DNA of 41,558 nt from contig JAFGJL010000031.1 of the NCBI GenBank assembly GCA_016929115.1, positions 1-41,558 of the forward strand, in the 5' to 3' direction. Position 1 is the first letter of the stretch; each line of letters starts with the position of its first letter. Both the position numbers and the translations under genes were made by a program. Shown piece by piece: positions 12,778 through 21,285 of this stretch. This stretch comes from Candidatus Omnitrophota bacterium (lineage in GTDB: Bacteria > Omnitrophota > Gorgyraeia > 2-01-FULL-45-10). Below the pieces are notes generated by a model. The model was not told where the DNA came from, ran no database searches, and saw only the letters and a list, made by a program, of their open reading frames with translations.

Positions 12778-12981
12778 ATGTACGATATATCGGTCGATGA
12801 ACTGGTCAAGAAGACGGGCAGCCTTTATAAGTTGGTCTTACTCTCCGCGAAGAGGACTATAGAGCTGGCCGAGGGCGCGACGAAACTTATCGACGCCCCG
12901 GTCGATACGAAGATGCCGACGATCGCGCTGCGGGAGATAATGCAGGACAAGGTTACGTTCAAACTGAAAGAAAAGAAATAA
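12778..12981 (+). CDS. rpoZ: RNA polymerase omega subunit
   Basis: 67 aa between gmk and coaC; VLLSAKRTIELAEGA... IALREIMQDKV. Confidence 0.85.
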   Translation: MYDISVDELVKKTGSLYKLVLLSAKRTIELAEGATKLIDAPVDTKMPTIALREIMQDKVTFKLKEKK

Positions 12982-13526
12982 TGGCGAAGGCAAAATCGGT
13001 CGTTCTTGGCGTGACAGGCAGCATAGCGGCATACAAGGCCTGTGAGGTCATACGGCTACTTAAAAAAGAGTCTTGTGAAGTTACGGTGCTCCTGACGCCC
13101 GAAGGGGAAAAGTTCATCACGCCGCTCACGCTGCAGACATTGTCGTCCAACAAGGTCGTCACCGGTATGTTCGAGGTCCCCGAGGACTGGGACCCGGCGC
13201 ATGTGGCCCTTGCCGATAAGGCGGACCTCGTCCTTATCGCGCCGGCTACCGCGCACATCATAGGCAAGATCGCATCCGGTCTTTGCGACGACATCGTATC
13301 GTGCGTCGTCTGCGCCACTAAGGCGCCGGTCCTCATCGCGCCGGCGATGAACGCGAACATGTACATGAACAAGGCCGTACAGGAAAACATAACGAAGCTG
13401 AAGAGGGCTGGATATAAGTTCGCGGGGCCGGTCAGGGGGATGCTCGCCTGCGGCTATGAGGGCATCGGATGTCTCGCCGCTCCGTCGGATATTGTCAAAG
13501 AAGCGAAGCGGCTATTGAAGCGATGA
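12981..13526 (+). CDS. coaC: Phosphopantothenoylcysteine decarboxylase (CoaC part of CoaBC/Dfp)
   Basis: VVLGVTGSIAAYKACEVIRLLKK; APAMNANMYMNKAVQENI; SGxLACGYEGIGCLA-like C-terminus. Confidence 0.92.
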   Translation: MAKAKSVVLGVTGSIAAYKACEVIRLLKKESCEVTVLLTPEGEKFITPLTLQTLSSNKVVTGMFEVPEDWDPAHVALADKADLVLIAPATAHIIGKIASGLCDDIVSCVVCATKAPVLIAPAMNANMYMNKAVQENITKLKRAGYKFAGPVRGMLACGYEGIGCLAAPSDIVKEAKRLLKR

Positions 13527-14167
13527 GGAAAAGCGCGAAACGGCCCTGCCTGCTTGTCGCCGCGGGGCCCACCAGAGAGCGGATAGACCCGGTGCGGTTC
13601 ATATCTAACTATTCCACGGGGACGTTCGGATATGAGATCGCGAAGGCGGCGAAGAGGAGAGGCTATTCGGTCGTCCTGGTCAGCGGGCCGACGTATTTGA
13701 AAGAGCCGCGCGGCGTAAAGGTCATACGGGTAGAGAGCGCCCGCGACATGAAGCGGGCCGTGATGAGGCAATTGCCCCGCGCGAAGACCGTCGTCATAGC
13801 GGCCGCGGTATCGGACTGGCGGCCCCGTTTCGAGGCGAAGCGCAAGATCAAAAAGGGCGCGGGCAAGAAAGTCCTGGAGCTGGTGGAGAACGACGACATC
13901 CTCTCCGAGGTGGGGAATAGGAAACGCGGCAGGGTCGTGGCAGGGTTCGCGCTCGAGACCGAGAACCTGGAGAGGAACGCTTTAAGGAAGCTTTTGCAAA
14001 AGAACGCGGATCTCATAATCGCCAACAGGCTCGGAGACTCTTCGATATTCGGCGACGGGAGGACAAGCGTGGTGATGATAGATAAGTGGGGCAACAGGAC
14101 GAGCGTACGCAACAGGACAAAGCGGGAGCTGGCCTCAAACGTCCTTGACAGGCTTGAGGCCTTCTAA
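13523..14167 (+). CDS. coaB: Phosphopantothenate-cysteine ligase (CoaB part)
   Basis: LVAAGPTRERIDPVRFISNYSTGTFGYEIAKAA; VIAAAVSDWRP; ATGA overlap with the coaC stop. Confidence 0.9.
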   Translation: MRKSAKRPCLLVAAGPTRERIDPVRFISNYSTGTFGYEIAKAAKRRGYSVVLVSGPTYLKEPRGVKVIRVESARDMKRAVMRQLPRAKTVVIAAAVSDWRPRFEAKRKIKKGAGKKVLELVENDDILSEVGNRKRGRVVAGFALETENLERNALRKLLQKNADLIIANRLGDSSIFGDGRTSVVMIDKWGNRTSVRNRTKRELASNVLDRLEAF

Positions 14168-14223
14168 ATATGGCCGGACTAGTTCAGCGCGCAGATACTG
14201 GAAAAGGCGCTAATAGCGCAGGG

Positions 14224-14658
14224 ATGCGACGCGGGGTCACGCTTGTGGAACTGGCATTTGTCGTCGCTTTCTTTTTGGTCCTGTCCGCCATCCTGACGCC
14301 AGTCGTCAGGTTCACGAACGACCGGTCCGGAGCGATCCGGTGCGCGGACAACCTGCGGCAGATAAGCCTGGCGCTGCACGCGTATGCAGCCGACCACAAC
14401 GACGCTTTTCCGCAGAGCCTTGGGCAGCTCTATCCGGGCTATATCAAGGAACAGAAGGCATTCGATTGCCCGGCAAGCGCGTCCTTAGGGACACAAGACA
14501 AGCCGGATTACGAATATGTCGCGGGCCTTACAGAGCTATCACCCCAGACGGAGGTCATCGTGTACGACCGCGACGCGCATCATAGAGGCAGCCGGAAGCA
14601 CCTATTAAGGATCGACGGTTCCGTCGAGCTTGTCAAGAGTGACGGAAAGCCCCGCTAG
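14224..14658 (+). CDS. Type II secretion/pilin-like (prepilin-type N-terminus) protein
   Basis: MRRGVTLVELAFVVAFFLVLSAILTPV prepilin-like segment followed by CADNLRQISLALHAYAADHNDAFPQSL. Confidence 0.75.
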   Translation: MRRGVTLVELAFVVAFFLVLSAILTPVVRFTNDRSGAIRCADNLRQISLALHAYAADHNDAFPQSLGQLYPGYIKEQKAFDCPASASLGTQDKPDYEYVAGLTELSPQTEVIVYDRDAHHRGSRKHLLRIDGSVELVKSDGKPR

Positions 14659-14672
14659 GGGCAAGCTCTTTT
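14649..14672 (+). terminator. Intrinsic terminator after the pilin-like gene
   Basis: GCCCCGCTAGGGGC hairpin followed shortly by CTCTTTTTATT. Confidence 0.65.
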
Positions 14673-14678
14673 TATTAG

Positions 14679-14753
14679 GGCGCGGTAGCCAAGAGGTAAG
14701 GCAGGAGTCTGCAAAACTCTTATACAGCGGTTCAATTCCGCTCCGCGCCTCCA
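14679..14753 (+). tRNA. tRNA-Cys (anticodon GCA)
   Basis: GGCGCGG...CCGCGCC acceptor stem, AGTCTGCAAAACTC anticodon arm, GGTTCAATTCC T-arm, encoded CCA. Confidence 0.95.
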
Positions 14754-14762
14754 GAAAAATAT

Positions 14763-14839
14763 GGGCGGTTAGCGCAGTTGGTTAGCGCGCCACGTTGACA
14801 TCGTGGAGGTCAGAGGTTCGAACCCTCTACCGCCCACCA
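14763..14839 (+). tRNA. tRNA-Val (anticodon GAC)
   Basis: GGGCGGT...ACCGCCC, CACGTTGACATCGTG anticodon arm, AGAGGTTCGAACCCTCT, encoded CCA. Confidence 0.95.
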
Positions 14840-14909
14840 GATTTTGCCCAACTTTATATAGGGCAAAATCTGTCCCGCAGCCGCGACGAGTAGGAGCGGC
14901 GGAGGGACA
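14838..14909. repeat. Two abutting hairpins between tRNA-Val and tRNA-Leu
   Basis: CAGATTTTGCCC (14838-14849)/GGGCAAAATCTG (14861-14872), then TGTCCC (14871-14876)/GGGACA (14904-14909) with inner GCCGC/GCGGC. Confidence 0.75.
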
Positions 14910-14921
14910 CTGGCCTTAAGC

Positions 14922-15007
14922 GGGTGAGTGGTGGAATGGCATACACGACAGACTTAAAATCTGTTGGCCGAAAGGTCTTGAGGGTTCAACTCCCTCCTCA
15001 CCCACCA
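14922..15007 (+). tRNA. tRNA-Leu (anticodon TAA)
   Basis: GGGTGAG...CTCACCC acceptor stem, CAGACTTAAAATCTG anticodon arm, long variable arm TTGGCCGAAAGGTCTT, encoded CCA. Confidence 0.95.
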
Positions 15008-15026
15008 TTCACAAAAGAATAACATT

Positions 15027-16742
15027 ATGGACCTGGACACGTTACGACACAGCACATCGCACGTTATGGCGCAGGCAGTGAAGAGCCTGTGGCCGGAGAC
15101 GAAGCTCGGGATAGGCCCGTCCATCGAGGATGGCTTCTATTACGACTTCGACAGGAAAGAGCCTTTCATCCCGGAGGATCTCGCGCGGATAGAGGAGAAG
15201 ATGCGCGAGATCGTAAAGAAGGATTACCGTTTTGAGCGCCAGGAGATGCCGAAGGAAGAGGCGATAAAGCTCTTTGAAAATATGGGGGAGACATATAAGG
15301 TCGCCTTGCTGAAAGAGATCCATGACGCGACCGTCTCGGTGTATAAGGACGGCGATTTTGTCGATCTCTGCCGCGGCCCGCACATCGAATCGACCGGCAA
15401 GATAAAAGCATTCAAGCTCCTTTCGATAGCCGGGGCATACTGGCACGGCATCGAGACGAACCCGATGCTCCAGAGGATCTACGGCACGGCGTTCGAAACG
15501 GAAAAGGAAGTGAACGCGTACATCAAGATGCTCGAGGAGGCTAAAAAGCGCGACCATCGCATCCTCGGCAAGCAGCTCGGCTACTTCAGCCTTAACGAAG
15601 ACGTCGGGCCCGGACTCGTCCTCTACCACCCGAAGGGCGCGATAGTGCGCACGATCATCGAGGAGTATATAAGGAAGGAGCATCTGAGGCGCGGGTACCA
15701 GCTCGTCATCGGGCCGCATATATTGAAGAGTGATGTGTGGGTCAGGTCGGGCCATTACGAGTATTATAAAGAGAACATGTACATGTTCAAGATAGAGAAC
15801 CAGGAGTACGCCATAAAGCCGATGAACTGCCCGAACCACATCATGGTCTACGAATCGCAGATGCGAAGCTATAAGGACCTGCCCTTGCGCTACTTCGAGC
15901 TCGGCACCGTCTACCGCAACGAGAAATCCGGCGTCCTGCACGGGCTTTTGCGCGTGCGGGGCTTCACCCAGGACGACGCCCACATATTCTGCCTCCGCGA
16001 GCAGCTTGAGGACGAGATAGTCGGCGTCATAGATTTCGTTATAGATACGCTAAAGGTATTCGGGTTCGACGAATTCGCGGTAGAGCTGTCGACGAGACCC
16101 GCAAAATCCATCGGCTCGAATGCCGACTGGGCCGCCGCCGAAACCGCGCTCGCCAATTCATTGAAGCGCAAAGGCCTGAAATACGAAGTGAACGAGGGGG
16201 ACGGCGCCTTCTACGGTCCCAAGATCGACATAAAATTAAAGGACGCGCTGAAAAGGGAATGGCAGTGCGCCACAATACAGTGCGATTTCGCGCTGCCCGA
16301 ACGCTTTAAGCTTACCTATGTGGGCGATGACGGTAAAGAGTACAGGCCCATCATGATCCATCGCGTGATACTCGGAAGCCTCGAGAGGTTCCTGGGCGCC
16401 CTGATAGAGCATTTCGCCGGCGCGATGCCCCTGTGGCTGGCGCCCACCCAGGTCCTCGTCATACCCGTTTCCGACAAGTTTGCCGACTATGTTAAGACCG
16501 TCGAAAAGGCGCTCTTGTCGCAGGATATACGCGTCGCCGTTGACAACCGCAACGAGCGGCTGCAGAAGAAGATACGCGACGCCGAGGTAGGGAAGGTACC
16601 TTACATGCTCGTCGTCGGAGAGAAGGAGGCCGCGGGCAAGTCGGTCTCAGTAAGGGCGAAATCACAAGGGGATATAGGAACGATGGCGTTGGATGCGTTC
16701 ATCGAACGCGCAAAAAAAGAGGTGCAAGAGAAAGGACGGTGA
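15027..16742 (+). CDS. thrS: Threonyl-tRNA synthetase lacking an N-terminal TGS domain
   Basis: Starts directly at LRHSTSHVMAQAVKSLWPETKLGIGPSIEDGFYYDFD; class II motifs MNCPNHIMVYES, RGFTQDDAHIFC. Confidence 0.96.
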   Translation: MDLDTLRHSTSHVMAQAVKSLWPETKLGIGPSIEDGFYYDFDRKEPFIPEDLARIEEKMREIVKKDYRFERQEMPKEEAIKLFENMGETYKVALLKEIHDATVSVYKDGDFVDLCRGPHIESTGKIKAFKLLSIAGAYWHGIETNPMLQRIYGTAFETEKEVNAYIKMLEEAKKRDHRILGKQLGYFSLNEDVGPGLVLYHPKGAIVRTIIEEYIRKEHLRRGYQLVIGPHILKSDVWVRSGHYEYYKENMYMFKIENQEYAIKPMNCPNHIMVYESQMRSYKDLPLRYFELGTVYRNEKSGVLHGLLRVRGFTQDDAHIFCLREQLEDEIVGVIDFVIDTLKVFGFDEFAVELSTRPAKSIGSNADWAAAETALANSLKRKGLKYEVNEGDGAFYGPKIDIKLKDALKREWQCATIQCDFALPERFKLTYVGDDGKEYRPIMIHRVILGSLERFLGALIEHFAGAMPLWLAPTQVLVIPVSDKFADYVKTVEKALLSQDIRVAVDNRNERLQKKIRDAEVGKVPYMLVVGEKEAAGKSVSVRAKSQGDIGTMALDAFIERAKKEVQEKGR

Positions 16743-16748
16743 TCGGGT

Positions 16749-17261
16749 ATTTATAAGAAAGAGATACGCGTGAACCACAGGATACGCGCAAGGGAAGTGC
16801 GGGTCATAGACGATGAGGGCAATCAGCTCGGCGTTATGAGCGTACAGGACGCCTTGAAGCGCGCCCAGGAGGCCGGGCTTGACCTTCTGGAATTGGCGCC
16901 GACGGCGGCGCCGCCTGTCTGCCGCATAATGGACTACTCGAAGTACAAATATGACCAGGAGAAGAAAGAAAAAGAGGCCCACAAGAAGCAGCGGGTGATC
17001 CATGTCAAAGAGATCAGGATCGGGCCAAAGATCGGCGAGCACGATTACCAGTTCAAACTGAAGGCGCTGCAGGACTTTCTGAAGCGCGGCGACAAGGTAA
17101 AGATCACCATGATGTTCAGGGGCCGCGAAATGGCGCATGTGGATCTCGGCAGAAAGATCCTCGACAGGCTCTCGAGCGACATCTCCGCTGTGGGCGAGAT
17201 CGAGGAATCCCCCAGGCTCGAAGGACGTTTCATAAATATGGTGGTAAAGGCGAAGCAATAA
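16749..17261 (+). CDS. infC: Translation initiation factor IF-3 (probable ATT start at 16749; ORF track GTG at 16770)
   Basis: IYKKEIRVNHRIRAREVRVIDDEGNQLGVMS..., KEIRIGPKIGEHDYQFK, RGREMAH. Confidence 0.93.
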   Translation: MYKKEIRVNHRIRAREVRVIDDEGNQLGVMSVQDALKRAQEAGLDLLELAPTAAPPVCRIMDYSKYKYDQEKKEKEAHKKQRVIHVKEIRIGPKIGEHDYQFKLKALQDFLKRGDKVKITMMFRGREMAHVDLGRKILDRLSSDISAVGEIEESPRLEGRFINMVVKAKQ

Positions 17262-17290
17262 GTTATAAGCCATGACTTATAACCAACTAT
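17262..17290. repeat. Short intergenic inverted repeat with 7-nt register (TTATAAG CCATGAC TTATAAC CAACTAT)
   Basis: TTATAA at 17263 and 17277 (14 nt apart); GTTATAAG/CTTATAAC arms; begins directly after the infC stop. Confidence 0.55.
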
Positions 17291-17308
17291 GCTGTTACAG
17301 GAGAAGCC

Positions 17309-17509
17309 ATGCCTAAATTAAAGACGAGCAAGAGCGTGCAAAAAAGGATACGTTTCAGCAAAAGGGGCAAGATAAAACATTTCCGCGCGGGCAAGAGCCA
17401 TCTCTTGACTAGCAAAAGGGGAAAAAGGAAAAGGCATCTGGCCAAGGCGGGTTACGTGGCGGAAGGCGACGCAAGGGCTATCCGGAAACTGCTGCCGTAC
17501 GGGGCGTAA
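17309..17509 (+). CDS. rpmI: 50S ribosomal protein L35
   Basis: MPKLKTSKSVQKRIRFSKRGKIKHFRAGKSHLLTSKRGKRKRHL. Confidence 0.96.
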   Translation: MPKLKTSKSVQKRIRFSKRGKIKHFRAGKSHLLTSKRGKRKRHLAKAGYVAEGDARAIRKLLPYGA

Positions 17510-17540
17510 GCACAAGGCAGCGCAATAAAGGAGAAGTGAC

Positions 17541-17888
17541 ATGTCACGCGTAAAACACGCAGTTGCTACAAGAAGGCACAGGAAGAGGGTCCTGAAGGCC
17601 GCCGAGGGGCAGTGGGGCGGCAGGCACCGGTTCTACAGGCGGGCGAAGGAATCTGTCGCGAAAGGGATGATGTATAGTTTTCGGGACAGGAAAGCCAAGA
17701 AGCGCGATTTCCGCGGCCTATGGATCGTAAGGATAAACGCCGCCTGCAGGGAATGCGGCATCTCCTATTCCAGTTTCATGAACGGCCTTAAGAAAGCGAA
17801 GATCGTCCTCGACAGGAAGGTGCTTTCCGACATCGCGGTTTCGGACAAGCAGGCGTTTGGCAAGCTCGTCGAGATGGTCAAGGCGTAA
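17541..17888 (+). CDS. rplT: 50S ribosomal protein L20
   Basis: [71 protein letters not shown]. Confidence 0.97.
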   Translation: MSRVKHAVATRRHRKRVLKAAEGQWGGRHRFYRRAKESVAKGMMYSFRDRKAKKRDFRGLWIVRINAACRECGISYSSFMNGLKKAKIVLDRKVLSDIAVSDKQAFGKLVEMVKA

Positions 17889-17906
17889 GAGGGCCAGTCG
17901 TCCTAT

Positions 17907-18941
17907 ATGAAAGAGCTCATACAGCGGTTGGAGCAGGAAGCCTTGCGCGAGATAAGGGCCGCGGCCGGCGGGGAAATGCTCGAAGCGGCGCGGACCAAGT
18001 ATCTCGGCAGGAAAGGCCTGCTCACCGAGGCCTTCAAGAAGATAGGCGAAGCGAGCGCCGAAGAGCGGCCCGCGCTCGGCAGTCTCATAAACGAGGTGAA
18101 GGGCCGCTTGGGCGCGGCGCTTGACGAAAGAACGCGCGCGGCCTCGGGCGGCGAAGAGAAGGCCGAGAAGATAGATATCACGCTTCCGGGCGCGCCGTTC
18201 CGACGCGGCCGCATACATCCTATAACGAAGACCGTCCGGGACATCTCCGACTGCTTCGTCTCGCTCGGTTTTATGGTAGTCGAAGGCCCCGAGATAGAGA
18301 CCGAGCACTATAATTTCGAAGCCCTAAACATCCCCCTTGAGCATCCGTCGAGAGATGCCTTTGACACCTTCTATCTCAACTCAAGGTCGGGGACGCAGCT
18401 TTTGCGCAGCCACACCTCGCCGGTCCAGGCGCGTTTCATGGAAAAGCATAAGCCGCCGTTCGCCATCATCGTCCCTGGGAGGGTCTTCAGGCCCGACGCC
18501 ACGGACGCCACGCACTCTTTCATGTTCCACCAGGTCGAGGGGCTCGTGGTCGGCGACCGGGTAACGTTCGCCGACCTTAAAGGGGTACTCGCGATATTCG
18601 CGCGCCAGATGTTCGGCGTGCAGACCCGGATGCGTTTCCGCCCGAGCTTCTTCCCGTTCACCGAGCCGAGCGCAGAGGTGGATATATCGTGCTTTGCCTG
18701 CGCAAGACAGAAGCATCTTGAGGGGCGCAGGTGCTCTATCTGCGGCGGTAAGGGGTGGCTTGAGATACTCGGCGCCGGGATGGTCAACCCCAAGGTCTTC
18801 AAGGGGGTCGGGTATGACCCGGAAAAGGTCACGGGGTTTGCCTTCGGAATGGGCGTCGAACGGATAGCGATGCTCAAATACGGCATCAGCGACATCAGGC
18901 TTTTCTGCGAGAACGACATTCGGTTTCTACGGCAGTTTTAG
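17907..18941 (+). CDS. pheS: Phenylalanyl-tRNA synthetase alpha subunit
   Basis: HPITKTVRDISDCFVSLGFMVVEGPEIETEHYNFEALNIPLEHPSRD; FRPSFFPFTEPSAEVDI. Confidence 0.97.
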   Translation: MKELIQRLEQEALREIRAAAGGEMLEAARTKYLGRKGLLTEAFKKIGEASAEERPALGSLINEVKGRLGAALDERTRAASGGEEKAEKIDITLPGAPFRRGRIHPITKTVRDISDCFVSLGFMVVEGPEIETEHYNFEALNIPLEHPSRDAFDTFYLNSRSGTQLLRSHTSPVQARFMEKHKPPFAIIVPGRVFRPDATDATHSFMFHQVEGLVVGDRVTFADLKGVLAIFARQMFGVQTRMRFRPSFFPFTEPSAEVDISCFACARQKHLEGRRCSICGGKGWLEILGAGMVNPKVFKGVGYDPEKVTGFAFGMGVERIAMLKYGISDIRLFCENDIRFLRQF

Positions 18942-18990
18942 CTCATAGCTCTTAGGAAAACTTACCTAAGAGCTATGAGCTAATAGCTAA
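18938..18990. repeat. Heptad-iterated hairpin (AGCT words), pheS-pheT junction
   Basis: Perfect 19-bp arms TTAGCTCATAGCTCTTAGG (18938-18956)/CCTAAGAGCTATGAGCTAA (18965-18983); AGCT at 18940, 18947 and 18971, 18978, 18985 (exact 7-nt steps); left arm contains the pheS stop codon. Confidence 0.9.
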
Positions 18991-19011
18991 ACGTTGTATT
19001 CTCGAGGATAT

Positions 19012-21051
19012 ATGCGCGTAAGTTATAACTGGCTCAAGGAATACGTCGATATCAGGCTGGCGCCGGAAAAGCTCGCCGAGCTCCTCACGATGTCGGGGCT
19101 TACCGTTGAATCGCTCCAGCCGCTCGGGGCCGACCACATATTCGAGATCGAGGTCACTTCGAACAGGCCTGACTGGCTGAGCGTTATCGGCATCGCGCGC
19201 GAGGTCGCGGCCATATGCGGCTCCAGGCTCAAGTTGCCGGCGATCGTTCCGGTCAGGAGCCAGGACGCGAAGGGCGGGGCCAGGATCATCGTCGACGATA
19301 GGAAGCTCTGCCCGCGTTACACGGGCCGCGTGATACGGAACGTAAAGATAGGGGAGTCGCCGCATTGGCTCAAGGCCAAGTTAGAAGCGATGGGCCTGCG
19401 GCCCGTCAACAACGCTGTCGATATCACCAACTTCTGCCTCTTCGAGACCGGTGAGCCCATGCACGTCTTCGACCTCGATAAGGTCGCGGGCGGTACCATC
19501 ATAGTGCGCAGGGCGAAAAAAGGTGAGAAGATCTTCACGATAGACGGCGTCGAGAGGGCGCTTGATGATCCGGCCCTCGTGATAGCCGACAGGGAGAAGC
19601 CCATCGCCATCGCCGGTGTAATGGGCGGGGCTGACACCGAGGTTACGGCTTCGACGAAGAATATCCTGCTGGAGGCGGCGTATTTTGACCCGGTCTCTGT
19701 GCGCAGGACCTCCCGGAAGCTCGGCATCTCGACCGAATCAAGTTACCGGTTCGAGCGGAAGGTCGACCTGGACAGTATCGCCTCTTCGTCCGACAGGGCG
19801 ACGGCGCTCATCGCCGAACTTTGCGGCGGGGCGGCCGGCGAACTATTTGACGTGGGTGAGAAGGCAAGGCCCGAAAAGACCGCGCACCTGAGGTATGAAC
19901 GGCTTAACAGCCTGCTGGGCTTGCATATCGAGCCGCCGAAGGCCGCCGCGATCCTTCGCTCCCTCGGCCTTGAGACGAAAGGCTCCTCACGCGACGCGAT
20001 AACCGCTAAGATACCGTCGTTCAGATACGACCTTGATGCCGAGACGGACCTCATAGAGGAGATATCCCGTATATACGGATATGACAGGATACCGCAGACC
20101 ATCCCTGTTGTCGTCGAACAGCCGATAAGGGTGCCTTCAAGCATAGTGATAGGCGACAAGATCAGGGATATATTGGCGGGTTTCGGCCTTGACGAGATCA
20201 TGACCTACAGCCTGTTGGGCAGAAGATCATTGGAGGCGGCCGGCGTCGGGACGGGCGACGCGGTCGAGATAAAGAACCCCCTCTCCAACGAACAGGAGGT
20301 CATGCGGCAAACGCTAATTCCGGGGATGCTTAACGCGGTCCGCTGGAACATCAACCGCAAGAATAAAGACCTGAAGTTGTTCGAGCTGGGCAAGGTTTAT
20401 ATCAAAAGGCACGACGGCGGCTTCAACGAGCATATTTCCCTTTCGATCGGCCTCGCGGGCCAGGCCTCGGCCGGCTGGCTCGAAGGCGCGAGGCAGGAGA
20501 GCTTTTTCGACGTGAAGGGCATAGCCGAGTCGCTTCTTGCGGAGCTGGGGATAAGCGATGTCTCTTTCAGGCCGGCCCAGAGCCCCTTCCTTTCCGCCGG
20601 CGCGGCCGCTTCCCTGGAGTCCGAAGGGAAGACCATAGGCATCCTCGGCCAGGTAAAGGCGTCGGTCCTGAGCGAGTTCGATATAAAGGAAAAGGTGTAT
20701 GTCCTTGAATTGTCGGCCGATGAGCTTTTTTCGCGCGCCCGCCTCGAAAAGACCTTTTCCGAGATACCGCGATACCCTTCCGTGGTCAGGGACATCTCTT
20801 TGATAGCCGACGCGGCAGCGCATAACGAAGACCTCCTCTCAGCCGTCAGGGCCGCGGGCAGCCCTCTTCTCAAGGAAGCCCAACTCATCGACCGTTATAT
20901 AGGCAGTCAGATACCGGACGGCAAGGTAAGCCTCACCTACCGGATCGAATACCAGGATCCGACGAGGACTCTCGAGGACAAGGACATCACGCCGGTCCAC
21001 GCGAGGATCCTCCAGGAGCTCGAGCGCCGTTTCGGCGCAAAACTTCGATAA
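19012..21051 (+). CDS. pheT: Phenylalanyl-tRNA synthetase beta subunit
   Basis: MRVSYNWLKEYVDIRLAPEKLAELLTMSGLTVESL; EVTSNRPDWLSVIGIAREVAAI; C-terminal anticodon-binding domain. ATG at 19012 preferred over the TTG at 18994. Confidence 0.96.
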   Translation: MRVSYNWLKEYVDIRLAPEKLAELLTMSGLTVESLQPLGADHIFEIEVTSNRPDWLSVIGIAREVAAICGSRLKLPAIVPVRSQDAKGGARIIVDDRKLCPRYTGRVIRNVKIGESPHWLKAKLEAMGLRPVNNAVDITNFCLFETGEPMHVFDLDKVAGGTIIVRRAKKGEKIFTIDGVERALDDPALVIADREKPIAIAGVMGGADTEVTASTKNILLEAAYFDPVSVRRTSRKLGISTESSYRFERKVDLDSIASSSDRATALIAELCGGAAGELFDVGEKARPEKTAHLRYERLNSLLGLHIEPPKAAAILRSLGLETKGSSRDAITAKIPSFRYDLDAETDLIEEISRIYGYDRIPQTIPVVVEQPIRVPSSIVIGDKIRDILAGFGLDEIMTYSLLGRRSLEAAGVGTGDAVEIKNPLSNEQEVMRQTLIPGMLNAVRWNINRKNKDLKLFELGKVYIKRHDGGFNEHISLSIGLAGQASAGWLEGARQESFFDVKGIAESLLAELGISDVSFRPAQSPFLSAGAAASLESEGKTIGILGQVKASVLSEFDIKEKVYVLELSADELFSRARLEKTFSEIPRYPSVVRDISLIADAAAHNEDLLSAVRAAGSPLLKEAQLIDRYIGSQIPDGKVSLTYRIEYQDPTRTLEDKDITPVHARILQELERRFGAKLR

Positions 21052-21069
21052 CCGCAAAAGTCTAATAAT

Positions 21070-21098
21070 TTGCTAGCGCATAAGGTTTGTGCTATACT
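21070..21098 (+). promoter_or_regulatory. Promoter for the 6S RNA
   Basis: TTGCTA (21070-21075), 17-bp spacer, TATACT (21093-21098). Confidence 0.6.
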
Positions 21099-21105
21099 TG
21101 GGGTG

Positions 21106-21270
21106 AAAAGACACCCTGCGGTGCTCGTGCTTGAACTGAAGAATCTTGAGCCATTAGAACTTACCCAGGGAGCCTAACTTTGCGCTCGCTTCGGCGTCCG
21201 CAAGAGGGCACCCACCTGTACATAACAGGGTCAAGATAATTCAATTTCACACGGCATCGCGGGGTTTTTT
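21106..21270 (+). ncRNA. ssrS: 6S RNA (SsrS-type RNA polymerase regulator)
   Basis: Closing stem CCCTGCGGTGCTCGTG / CACACGGCATCGCGGGG, second stem TTGAA...ATCTTGA / TCAAGAT..TTCAA, GGGAGCC and CCCACCTG conserved-type segments, apical GCGCTCGCTTCGGCGTCCGC, T6 tract at the end, own promoter. Confidence 0.88.
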
Positions 21271-21285
21271 ATGGCGAGCGGCATT

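Noticed and set aside
18994-19011. TTG start of pheT in the ORF track
   Set aside because: ATG 19012 matches the conserved MRVSYNWLKEYV start.
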